Positions 25,733-34,168 of a stretch of DNA of 64,000 bases are shown here, piece by piece. The stretch's first letter is position 1; each line of letters begins with the position of its first letter. The DNA comes from a virus, in IMG/VR virus record IMGVR_UViG_3300012988_000016, positions 62,001-126,000 of that record. The stretch is one strand, 5' to 3'. The notes under the pieces were generated by a model. It saw nothing but the letters and a program-made list of their open reading frames with translations, was not told where the DNA came from and did not search any database. The position numbers and the translations under genes are program-made.

Positions 25733-27510
25733 TGCCGTCCTCTTCAAATGCCGGTCAAGTTTCGTCGAGTTCAGGCAAACTTCACACTGATGTGGCGACT
25801 GCCGCAGCAGAGCTGTTCAATGCAGCTGCCAGTTCAGGTGGTGGAGTATCGCCAGACTTTCTTACACAAACGTTCGCTGTTCCAGCAGTTTCCGGAACAC
25901 TGACTTCAACTTCTACTCCTCCAGGCTCCAGCTCTGCGTCTCTTTCAGGAACCGTTTGGACTGGCAATTCTCCTAGTGAGAGTTTGGACGATCTGTTTCA
26001 GGTCGTCAATGCAGCAGATGATACTGCAGTGTTCAATAATTCAACCCATCTGTACGTCCGTGTAGCATCGATGGGTAGCGCTTCGGTGGGAGACGGCTTC
26101 GTCAGTGGTACGTTGGTTGTAAATTTCAATACGCCAGTCCCTCCTAACGTACAGTTCAAAATCTTTTACAGCAAGCAAGGGACCTTATCGGCAATCCCTG
26201 CTGAACTAGCCAGCTTCCCAGCTATCCGTAGATCAGCCAACCAGGTGCGTTTTCCTGAGTTTGATCGTACCAGTCTAGCTCCCACCAGTGTGGCGACGCC
26301 CATCGATACGGTCAATAACGCCTACCCTGACCCCTATATGGCTCAATGGAAAGCCATTACACGAGGTACAACAGGCACTATCACACAAGCGTACTCTGGA
26401 ACCAATGGCTTCGTCTATGTGGGACGGAAGAAAAATGTTCCCGACACCAACGATGCGTCATTGTTGGGGCACCAGTCTTCGGCATTCCTTGCCGTGTACG
26501 AGAAGGAAATCAAGTCCTCCATCCTCAACGGTCAGGCGGCGTTGACTAAGATTGATCCTGCCTTGTCGGCAACAGTCAATCCAACGGGAGCTGCAGATGT
26601 GTTGCAGTTGAATGCCTCGGATTACTTTCGTACTGTAGTATCCACTGTCAACAAGACAGCCATTCGATGTGGAATCGACATGGTGGAGCTTACTTTCGCG
26701 AGTGGTCTGAAAGAGGTATTCATCATCTATGGTCTGGATGTGTCGGACCCCAGGAAGGCTAAGTTGGTAACGTTGGGTGGTGCGACAGCTAGCTTCACCA
26801 ACCAACAAGTCAACGTCAAATGGATTAGACCTGCCTTCTTTGTTGGTGGTGACAATGAAGCCACTGCAGGGATCAACAACCTTAGAAACTTCGGCTCTAT
26901 GGTGGCAGGGTCTATCACGAATGACCCTAATGCAGAAATTGAGCAGTCGTCGGCCTTCTTTGGTGCTGGCACAGATGAGTTGGCAAGGGCGCCTAGTCTT
27001 TCCAATCCCTGGAACCTAAAAGCATTGACTTGGGGTGGTTACAATCAATCGGCCCCTACTGTCGGTACATTGGGCTTGCGCAATGTTCATGGAGAGCTTT
27101 GGGGAGACGGCTCGGTACAATCGTTTGGTGGTCGGATCGTCGGCCTACCAAACTTTCGAACCTTAGGGGTGTCGGTCGGCTCAACCACATCGATCAACAT
27201 CGACCCCAGTTACTACAACATGTACGTAGTGACATTCACAGGCAGTCTAACTTGCGTGGTGACTGTCAACATCTCGGGGAGCGTCGTAGGAGGTCTTCCT
27301 TACTCTGCTGTGGATGGGGACACTTTGATGTTCATGGTGGTTTACGGGGGCACCGCAGCGTCGCCAAGTGAGCAAAGCACCATAGTGTGGCCCGCCAGTT
27401 TCAAGTTCAGCGGAAATGATGCATACACTCCGTCGCCCACCAATTCAGTAATCAAGTACCAAGGAACCTACCTCAATGGGTCGTTCTACATGACCCGCAC
27501 TGACTTCTGA
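25732..27510 (+). CDS. Ser/Gly-rich structural protein, probable tail fibre component
   Basis: A 592-residue protein starting right at the previous stop, behind AGGAGAAG. The N-terminal 100 residues are Ser/Ala/Thr/Gly low-complexity (GTLTSTSTPPGSSSASL). The rest is beta-rich, with Asn/Gly-rich turns near the C-terminus. No catalytic motif is seen. The composition and its place between the two paralogous large structural genes suggest a fibre or tip protein. Confidence 0.7.
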   Translation: MPSSSNAGQVSSSSGKLHTDVATAAAELFNAAASSGGGVSPDFLTQTFAVPAVSGTLTSTSTPPGSSSASLSGTVWTGNSPSESLDDLFQVVNAADDTAVFNNSTHLYVRVASMGSASVGDGFVSGTLVVNFNTPVPPNVQFKIFYSKQGTLSAIPAELASFPAIRRSANQVRFPEFDRTSLAPTSVATPIDTVNNAYPDPYMAQWKAITRGTTGTITQAYSGTNGFVYVGRKKNVPDTNDASLLGHQSSAFLAVYEKEIKSSILNGQAALTKIDPALSATVNPTGAADVLQLNASDYFRTVVSTVNKTAIRCGIDMVELTFASGLKEVFIIYGLDVSDPRKAKLVTLGGATASFTNQQVNVKWIRPAFFVGGDNEATAGINNLRNFGSMVAGSITNDPNAEIEQSSAFFGAGTDELARAPSLSNPWNLKALTWGGYNQSAPTVGTLGLRNVHGELWGDGSVQSFGGRIVGLPNFRTLGVSVGSTTSINIDPSYYNMYVVTFTGSLTCVVTVNISGSVVGGLPYSAVDGDTLMFMVVYGGTAASPSEQSTIVWPASFKFSGNDAYTPSPTNSVIKYQGTYLNGSFYMTRTDF

Positions 27511-27525
27511 TTGGGAGAAATTTAG

Positions 27526-28182
27526 ATGGGAACGCTATATCTGATCGATCGACACAATCCTACCGTATCGTCGTCTGTCATAAAAGACACATTCGTTATG
27601 AATGGCGGTACACGCGAAATCAGGGGGACGTTCCCCGTCAACCTTCCGTTTGACGTACCGATTGACGGCACTCCTGCGACAGTTGGGGATTTGATAACTC
27701 AGAAGTATGCTGGGCTTTTGAGTCTATACCCTGGACATTCCCACATCCTTTATGACGAACAGTTGGATGGTTCAGGATGGGACACGACCAAAACCAATAC
27801 TGACTGGTCTACGGGCGGCTACACTGTCGGATCTAGGAAAACGACCAAGATCTCAGAGAATACCAATCTACCTCTACTGACAAATGCCGTCACTTTGGCG
27901 ACAACACCCACGAACTTCATTTTTCGGTACGAGATCTTCAAGTATCTGGATACTGATGGGACACAGTATAGTCGGTTGTATTCCGAGGACCCCCCTACAA
28001 CTAATGGTGGGATTGGGGTGTCGGTTACCGTTACTTTTAACGATAGTGTCTATACGGATGTGGTGAGTGGGGCCGCCACGGCAATTCCCACCCCCTCTCA
28101 GGGCAATACCTTTCGGGCTGGATTTCGAAAGGTGGGGTCTCCAGGCAGTTATTACATAGGTTCTTGGGCACTCATTTACTGA
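27526..28182 (+). CDS. unknown beta-rich structural protein (218 aa)
   Basis: A 218-residue protein with GGGAGAAA upstream of ATG 27526. It is beta-rich with many Thr, Gly and Tyr residues. Segments such as PLLTNAVTLATTPTNFIFRY and the closing YYIGSWALIY resemble the C-terminal beta domain of small phage fibre-tip proteins, but no family is certain. It lies between the 592-residue protein and the 1348-residue paralogue and is likely part of the fibre complex. Confidence 0.7.
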   Translation: MGTLYLIDRHNPTVSSSVIKDTFVMNGGTREIRGTFPVNLPFDVPIDGTPATVGDLITQKYAGLLSLYPGHSHILYDEQLDGSGWDTTKTNTDWSTGGYTVGSRKTTKISENTNLPLLTNAVTLATTPTNFIFRYEIFKYLDTDGTQYSRLYSEDPPTTNGGIGVSVTVTFNDSVYTDVVSGAATAIPTPSQGNTFRAGFRKVGSPGSYYIGSWALIY

Positions 28183-28233
28183 TTAGCTGACCCAATCAGG
28201 AGCCCCCAGTAGCTCAAAAAATGTGGAGAAGTG

Positions 28234-31200
28234 ATGACTGACAACTACGGTCCGAATGTTTCGAGAGTTCTGAGCCCTGTCCAAACCTCCTATAAAACAG
28301 TGGTGTGGCAAGCTGGCCGACCTCCACTGGACAGTGAACTGTCGCTGTCTCAACAGATTGCGGCCGAGTGGGACCGCCTCCATGTTTTGACGGCTACCCC
28401 CTCGGGCTGGATCGATGATGCGATCAATCCTCAGGATTCGTACGTAACCAACGTCAATTACTCGAATTGGTTCCAGTTTGGGGCCCAACAGACTGGCGAG
28501 AAGCAAGCCGTCATGTGGGCGGTCGTCAATGGCTGGATCGTTCCAGTGACGGGCACTCTGACGGGTACCCCTCCAGGTAACCCGAACAATGTGGATACTT
28601 GGAATCGTATCGCCCTTCCGCCACCTCCTGCCAACACAGGTGATGCTAGGATCGACTTCGCTTTCCTCGAAGTTTGGCTTGCTAGAGTGGCCCCCAATCC
28701 TTCAACCACCAACAAACCCGCCGCTTCAGCTGTCTATCGTTACGGTAACGTTGAGGGTGGGGCTAGCTTCATCGCAGATGATATGCAAGACCCTCAAATA
28801 GGGTTTGAGACCACACAACGCATTCAGCTTCAGTACCGTGTCCGTGTGGTGTCTGGATTGGTCGGCCTTACGTCTTACCCAGACGGGTTCGATCCGTCTG
28901 TCGTCAAAGGGCAAGGCGCCGCCTCCACAGCTTCCAGCTACGTCTTCACCAACATGCGAAATGAGTTGGGGGACCCTGGCTTGTGGCGTGCTGGCGATGG
29001 TACCCAGAACGCCCTAGGGACGGTTGATGGGTACACCTACGCCATCCCGCTCTGTGCTGTGTTCCGACGAAACAGCGTCGGTTGGGGTGGGGACCCTAGC
29101 CAGAACCTGAATGGTGCGTTCAACCGCAATCCTACAGCAGTAGACCGCACGGGGTACAAGACTTTCGCCGCCGCCCCCACCATCACGGGCAACATCACCG
29201 CTTCCGCCACCACATTGGTGTTGAGCTCGGTAGCCAGCCTATCGTTACCTCTCACACCAGCTACTCCTGTGGCGATTCAGATTGGGGATGAGATCCTCTA
29301 CTACTCATCCATCACTGGTTCGACGATGAATCTTAGCACTAGAGGTGCTTTTGGCTCTAAGGCTGAACCTCACAAGGCAGGATCGGTCGTTAAGGTGTTG
29401 TCTGGTCGTCCAGACGGCTTGTTTGCGGATCAGGTGGCAAAGACCGATATCTTCGATCTTCGTCACGTCGTCAACCCCAATGGGTTTGACTATCAAGCTC
29501 TGTTGAAGGGCAATCTCGACAAATTGCTTCGAGGTCAACTTCACTCAACTTGGAAACGATCTGGTGGAGGCCCTCAAGGACCTTTCGTAGCGTATCAGGA
29601 TAAAGTGTCAGCCACCCCAGGTGCTTTGGGTGTCACTAAACTTGACGCTCCGGACGGAATTCGACAAATATTTGCCGAGCCGGCGGCATTGCAACCTGTT
29701 GTCATTCCAATCTCTGCCCCACCTTCTACAGGTGCTTCTGTGGCGATTGGCGGTACGTTGGGTGCTGCGTTCAATACTGTGACGGTCAATCACCCAACAG
29801 GTTCTGGGTTTCAGCCGAACGATGTGATCACCATCCCTAAGAGTCTGTTCCTAAATTCATTGCCTGGCAGTGATACAGATCAACTACGATTGATCCCTGA
29901 TCAGTCATTTGTTTCTCTGCGTTTCATGGGCGAGACAACGGATCTCCCGAACGTTCAGTATTCGGTTTCCAACGACGGATCGGGCAATCTCCTGGTCACC
30001 TTCTCAGGCGGATTCGTTGCTAGAAATCTAGGAGCTTTCATCACCTTACACATTCAGTATGGTGCTGGTCGTGGTATGAGTCGAAAGCCTGATGCCATAC
30101 ACAGTGTGGCATACCTCTCAGCTTCACCCAACATTTTGGTGCAGCAACAGGGCTTGCCAGCTGACAATCAACCGCTCCGTACCACCTGGGCAGCCCTTTG
30201 GTCCAAGTATCAGGTGGGGATGTTCAATGGTCATCTGGCCTCTACGTCTGAAGCCTATGTGGACCCAGGTAGCAAGAGCGTGATCTTGACGCCTTTCCGC
30301 CTACATGACTTCTCAGGTCCTGTTTTCCGCAGCATTCAGAAATACGTCAACACCGGTAATCCAACAGACGCTGTCAATGGAGCGATGCCCGCATCGACTC
30401 CTACAGGTGGTGCCAAGTGGGGGACCACTGATCCTCTTTCCGTATTCTCTGGGTATTCAGACCCTATCACTTCTAGGGCCAACATGGTGGTGGTGGTTCC
30501 ACGACGCTTCATGCCTGGATACGGTGAAGTGCGGGTACCCACCTTGTACTCGGACTCTGGCAACTTCGCTGAAGGAATCAACTTCGGATTCAATGCTCCA
30601 AAGGGTTCTGGTTTGGGTAACGGAGTCACCAACTTTGTGCCATTGACGAGTGGTGGAGGCTCGGCAACATATGCCGTTTTCTCAACTCTAAATCTCAACA
30701 CCAATTCGCCTGCAACCTACAATACCTCTTTCACGTTTGGTAATCTGATTGCAGGGCTCCGACAGTTCACTGAAACTCGTGGGTTGAACCGTAAAGGGTT
30801 GGAACTCCCTCCATTTTACGGTATTGCCCGCCTGTTTGCCGTCTACGAGGCTCAAGACTACAAGGCAAACGGCAGCGCCTACAACCCCACCACTCGTGCC
30901 TATGTGGGGACTGGTGCAGTCAACTTGCTTCGTCAGAACTTCTCTGGACCGACCTTTTGGATCGAATCAGATGTGGATGGGGACCCCACCTTCATCCTCA
31001 ACGCAGATGCGATCGACATCACTAAGTCGCCCAACGCCATCGCGTCTTTCAGTGCTGGACACTATGTTGTTGAATCTTCGATCTTCGGGTGTGACCGTGG
31101 GTCTTTCGATTTGACGCAGGATTGTCGTATTGTTTTGAGCCGTACCCGCAATGAAGGTACGACCGCTCAAGTCAACATGCCGACCAACCCAGACTTCATT

Positions 31201-32280
31201 CTCCCAGGTGCTCCTGAAATTGGGGATGAAATTGCGATCAACTATAGTCGTACCCCATATCAGGGTGATGCGTGGGGGTCTCAACAGGCTCAATCGGACA
31301 TTGGTTACAAGCCAGGTCCCTTGACTACCTCGGTCCGCTATCAACTGCTAAACAGCCGGCTGGACCCTACGGCTTTGACACGTCCAAATCAGAAGCCGTT
31401 GGAAGTACTGGCTGGCCTACACTTCGTCACCACACTAGGGACGGGTCGTTTCTCTGGCTCAGTGCCGTCTAACAATGCAGACTTCCGGAATGTTGGATAT
31501 GAGAGTTGGCTACCTCTACCTACCAGTCCAGTGGACACTCGTCCAGAAATTCTACCCACAGCACTCAATAGCTTGGAACGGCCATTGAGTTTGGGTACGG
31601 AGTATCTGGGGTGCACCGAACGTTTGCCGTTGGGAGCCTTGTTCCGTGATAAGGATTTCCGTGGGAACTTCATTTCTGGGTTGACGTACACTCAAGCAGG
31701 AGTCTCTGGCCCATTCGTAATGGGCTCTGGAGCACCAGGTTTGATGGCCGCCAGTTTGGCTCCAGACAATAACTTGGAGTATGCGGTGGTGCCGGTCCAC
31801 ACAGTCTCAATCGCATCAGGTAATGCGGGTGAAGTGGTGGTTCATGTGGACGGGGAAGCTGGCAACTACAATGTGTTGACCAACTTCCGTACCAATCGAG
31901 GCGGCTCAGCCTTCACGGCTTCAGGGTTTGCCGGCGGCGACTTGGGGGGAGTGTTGCCTGCTACCAGCCAAAACGGAACCTCGGGTGGCGTCTTGTCGGC
32001 TATCGCCTTGTTGGTTCGCAATGTGCCAACCAACATTGGTTCTACTGAGGTGAGTGCGGGCCAGGAATTGATGCTCTTGGTGGCCACCACAGCTAGAACC
32101 ATGAGTAATGACGGTAATCTCAATACCGTACAAGTCAGTACATCGGGTACGGGTGAAGGTTACAGTGCGGTAGACCTTTATCGTATCAGCGGACATCCAA
32201 TCACCAATGACTCATCCCGCGAAGTGATCGATCCATCCGCCATACGGTTGGCTCGTCCATCCGATATTCTTTCTGTCTGA
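28234..32280 (+). CDS. very large structural protein, paralogue of the 23114-25732 product
   Basis: A 1348-residue protein. ATG 28234 is preferred over GTG 28231 because GGAG (28225-28228) is 5 nt away and the resulting N-terminus (MTDNYG) aligns with the paralogue's MTVKNYG. It shares the N-terminal 60 residues and the GDPGLWRAG/LGTVDGY block with the 872-residue protein, and has about 480 extra residues. It is rich in Gly, Asn, Ser and Thr with no enzyme motif. Probably a tail-fibre or virion surface protein. Confidence 0.75.
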   Translation: MTDNYGPNVSRVLSPVQTSYKTVVWQAGRPPLDSELSLSQQIAAEWDRLHVLTATPSGWIDDAINPQDSYVTNVNYSNWFQFGAQQTGEKQAVMWAVVNGWIVPVTGTLTGTPPGNPNNVDTWNRIALPPPPANTGDARIDFAFLEVWLARVAPNPSTTNKPAASAVYRYGNVEGGASFIADDMQDPQIGFETTQRIQLQYRVRVVSGLVGLTSYPDGFDPSVVKGQGAASTASSYVFTNMRNELGDPGLWRAGDGTQNALGTVDGYTYAIPLCAVFRRNSVGWGGDPSQNLNGAFNRNPTAVDRTGYKTFAAAPTITGNITASATTLVLSSVASLSLPLTPATPVAIQIGDEILYYSSITGSTMNLSTRGAFGSKAEPHKAGSVVKVLSGRPDGLFADQVAKTDIFDLRHVVNPNGFDYQALLKGNLDKLLRGQLHSTWKRSGGGPQGPFVAYQDKVSATPGALGVTKLDAPDGIRQIFAEPAALQPVVIPISAPPSTGASVAIGGTLGAAFNTVTVNHPTGSGFQPNDVITIPKSLFLNSLPGSDTDQLRLIPDQSFVSLRFMGETTDLPNVQYSVSNDGSGNLLVTFSGGFVARNLGAFITLHIQYGAGRGMSRKPDAIHSVAYLSASPNILVQQQGLPADNQPLRTTWAALWSKYQVGMFNGHLASTSEAYVDPGSKSVILTPFRLHDFSGPVFRSIQKYVNTGNPTDAVNGAMPASTPTGGAKWGTTDPLSVFSGYSDPITSRANMVVVVPRRFMPGYGEVRVPTLYSDSGNFAEGINFGFNAPKGSGLGNGVTNFVPLTSGGGSATYAVFSTLNLNTNSPATYNTSFTFGNLIAGLRQFTETRGLNRKGLELPPFYGIARLFAVYEAQDYKANGSAYNPTTRAYVGTGAVNLLRQNFSGPTFWIESDVDGDPTFILNADAIDITKSPNAIASFSAGHYVVESSIFGCDRGSFDLTQDCRIVLSRTRNEGTTAQVNMPTNPDFILPGAPEIGDEIAINYSRTPYQGDAWGSQQAQSDIGYKPGPLTTSVRYQLLNSRLDPTALTRPNQKPLEVLAGLHFVTTLGTGRFSGSVPSNNADFRNVGYESWLPLPTSPVDTRPEILPTALNSLERPLSLGTEYLGCTERLPLGALFRDKDFRGNFISGLTYTQAGVSGPFVMGSGAPGLMAASLAPDNNLEYAVVPVHTVSIASGNAGEVVVHVDGEAGNYNVLTNFRTNRGGSAFTASGFAGGDLGGVLPATSQNGTSGGVLSAIALLVRNVPTNIGSTEVSAGQELMLLVATTARTMSNDGNLNTVQVSTSGTGEGYSAVDLYRISGHPITNDSSREVIDPSAIRLARPSDILSV

Positions 32281-32290
32281 TGAGGGATTT

Positions 32291-32497
32291 GTGGCAATCG
32301 AATCTTTACACTATCTAGACATTCCAGCAGAGAAGAGAGCTCTTTCTGCTGCGAAAGCGATTAATCGCATCACGGAGCAATTGAACACTCCTGGATTGTC
32401 GGTTGAAGCCAGAAAAGAATTACAGCTTTCTATGACTCGTATCCAAAAGTGGGCGAGTGGGAGACTTGAGGAAGACAATGGACCAAGCACTGACTGA
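32291..32497 (+). CDS. small helical protein
   Basis: A 68-residue protein with GTG start at 32291 preceded by TGAGGG. It is helical and charged (EKRALSAAKAINRITEQL, ARKELQLSMTRIQKWASGRL). It overlaps the next gene by 20 nt. Function unknown. It opens the short run of genes between the fibre block and the helicase. Confidence 0.6.
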   Translation: MAIESLHYLDIPAEKRALSAAKAINRITEQLNTPGLSVEARKELQLSMTRIQKWASGRLEEDNGPSTD

Positions 32498-32999
32498 TTT
32501 TTTGAGCAAAGGTACGCTGATCATCGCGGTCTTGGTGGTGATCATCAATTTCTTCGTACGTCGTATCGTCCTATTGATTAGGCCAGATTTCAAACCATTG
32601 GGATCGGCGATGGACAAGAAGGCCATGTACAGCAACACAGCTGCTATGTGGTGGAACGAAATAGGCCTCTACGCTTTGCCGGTCATCATCGGTGCTAACC
32701 TGGGTCTCTTCAAAGGGTTGAGCTTCGCGTTTGACACTTCGATCAAGACAGCTTCTGGTCGAGTCTTCTACGCTGCGATCGTGGGTTGGTTCGCCGATTT
32801 CCTCTATGAAGTGGTTCAGAAGATGCTCTACAAGAGCACAGGTGTGACGCTTCCAAGTGCAGAGAGTCTGGGCTCTGAGGTATCGGTTACGGTTGTTCAT
32901 GAAGACACCAAGCCAGCCGTCACAGCAGTGTCGGTTCAAGTCCCTCCAGGGCCCGCTCCTTCTGCTCTGGGTGGTGGTGAAGAACCGAAAGACAACTGA
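32478..32999 (+). CDS. membrane protein with about three membrane segments (holin candidate)
   Basis: A 173-residue protein. ATG 32478 is chosen because GAGG (32468-32471) is 6 nt upstream; an in-frame GTG at 32457 lacks such a site. Hydrophobic stretches lie near residues 12-33 (LIIAVLVVIINFFV), 57-75 (LYALPVIIGANLGLF) and 92-110, followed by a Pro-rich soluble tail (VQVPPGPAPSALGGG). It is followed by a one-span protein and a secreted protein. Size and topology would allow a holin, but no family signature is visible and no endolysin was found nearby. Confidence 0.6.
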   Translation: MDQALTDFLSKGTLIIAVLVVIINFFVRRIVLLIRPDFKPLGSAMDKKAMYSNTAAMWWNEIGLYALPVIIGANLGLFKGLSFAFDTSIKTASGRVFYAAIVGWFADFLYEVVQKMLYKSTGVTLPSAESLGSEVSVTVVHEDTKPAVTAVSVQVPPGPAPSALGGGEEPKDN

Positions 33000-33514
33000 T
33001 GGCTGAGCCAACATTCTGGTCTTCTGCTTGGACTTGGATCAAGAAAGCGGCTCGTTCTCTGTTGGCTTTCTTGCCAGCCATTCTGATCGTCATGATAGCC
33101 ATCGTCCTGGTGGTGTTGGGGGTCAAGAACGTTCAGATAGGCGGGTTGTTGGGTAAGTTGTTTGGTCATAAGGAACCAGGCGGCAAGGCGATTGATGTGG
33201 CCAACACAATTCCGGAACATCGGGTAGATTCCAACGGGGCCGTCATTCCCATCGGGACTCCCGATTCGAGCGGCCAGACACAAGCCAAAGTGGTTCCGAT
33301 TGAACCTCCCAGCATCTTTTCCAATCCCAACACCGTCACCATCACCCCTCCGGATGCGGCTCCTGTAGTGATCGCACTGCCCGACGGTGTCAAAGCAAAG
33401 GACGTCGACAAGGTGGTGATCATCAAGCCAGAAGTTTTTACCGTAACGGTGAAAGACTCCTCGCCTGTGACAGGCCAGCATATCGATGACCTGATCAAGA
33501 AGTATGGCGGATGA
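32999..33514 (+). CDS. single-span membrane-anchored protein
   Basis: A 171-residue protein overlapping the previous stop (TGATGG). A basic N-terminus (WIKKAAR) precedes one hydrophobic span at about residues 21-43 (LLAFLPAILIVMIAIVLVVLG). A soluble, beta-prone, Pro/Val-rich domain follows, probably outside the cytoplasm. The layout resembles a membrane-anchored periplasmic protein, for instance an i-spanin-like one, but spanin coiled coils are not obvious. Function unknown. Confidence 0.6.
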   Translation: MAEPTFWSSAWTWIKKAARSLLAFLPAILIVMIAIVLVVLGVKNVQIGGLLGKLFGHKEPGGKAIDVANTIPEHRVDSNGAVIPIGTPDSSGQTQAKVVPIEPPSIFSNPNTVTITPPDAAPVVIALPDGVKAKDVDKVVIIKPEVFTVTVKDSSPVTGQHIDDLIKKYGG

Positions 33515-34116
33515 AAAACCTACTCGTTCTCCTTGTGTTTTTCCTGATGTTGATCTCCAGACCTGCTGTTGCGCAGGAGTGTGGGGTGGGCAACCGCTGT
33601 ATCTCTGAAGAAGACCTGAAGGCTCTAATCACTGTCACCAAAGAGAAGCAGTGTCTGCTCAACACACAACCAGCCATCGACTTAGACCCAGTGGTGTTGA
33701 CGATCGATCGGGATGGGCGAGTCTTCTTCACAGGTGCCGAGCCGAAGCCGTACACGCTTAGGATGAAGTGGTGCAATTTCGACCTTCAGGCTAAGGGTAA
33801 GGTCAATGTGGTGGCGGCAATGCAGGAACCGCCAGAATGGGGCTTTCGCTTCCGTCCCAAGGCATATCTGGGCTTCTTGCCTGGAGAGGCGTTGCGCAAA
33901 GACGGTACTGCCAAGAGTGCGGTGGATGCGGGCTTGATGCTTGATCCGTTCTACTACAAATTTCTGAATCTCAACGTACATGTTGGTTTCAGGGCAGTGG
34001 GGGTCGGGATAGGGGTTGACATTTTTCGTTCCTTCGGAGTGTATGGGGGGTATGCTGCTACGTGGGATGGCTTCCGTTCCAACGGAGAATTGTCCACCTG
34101 GTTCTCTTTTTGGTGA
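33511..34116 (+). CDS. secreted protein with signal peptide, beta-rich
   Basis: A 201-residue protein overlapping the previous gene by 4 nt. Residues 1-21 are a classic type I signal peptide (MKNLLVLLVFFLMLISRPAVA) with cleavage after AVA. There is no lipobox, so it is not a typical o-spanin lipoprotein. The mature part has several Cys residues (QECGVGNRC) and, near the end, alternating Gly/Val/Tyr strands resembling a small beta-barrel or envelope protein. A phage-encoded exported protein here suggests a role at the host envelope (lysis or superinfection exclusion), by inference. Confidence 0.65.
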   Translation: MKNLLVLLVFFLMLISRPAVAQECGVGNRCISEEDLKALITVTKEKQCLLNTQPAIDLDPVVLTIDRDGRVFFTGAEPKPYTLRMKWCNFDLQAKGKVNVVAAMQEPPEWGFRFRPKAYLGFLPGEALRKDGTAKSAVDAGLMLDPFYYKFLNLNVHVGFRAVGVGIGVDIFRSFGVYGGYAATWDGFRSNGELSTWFSFW

Positions 34117-34151
34117 AATGATAGCTGTTTTTGCCTAGCTGACGGATCGGC

Positions 34152-34160
34152 CGGTGTACT
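34152..34160 (+). promoter_or_regulatory. extended -10-like promoter element of the helicase gene
   Basis: CGGTGTACT ends 8 nt before ATG 34169, and TTGCCT at 34131-34136 could serve as a -35 (18-nt spacer). No Shine-Dalgarno lies between, so the predicted mRNA begins about at the start codon. It belongs to the recurring GGTGTA family of this genome. Confidence 0.45.
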
Positions 34161-34168
34161 GAACGCCG

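Noticed and set aside
28179-28199. Short inverted repeat CTGATT...AATCAG after the 218-residue gene
   Set aside because: Only 6 bp, no T-run, and it does not cover a ribosome binding site; likely chance.
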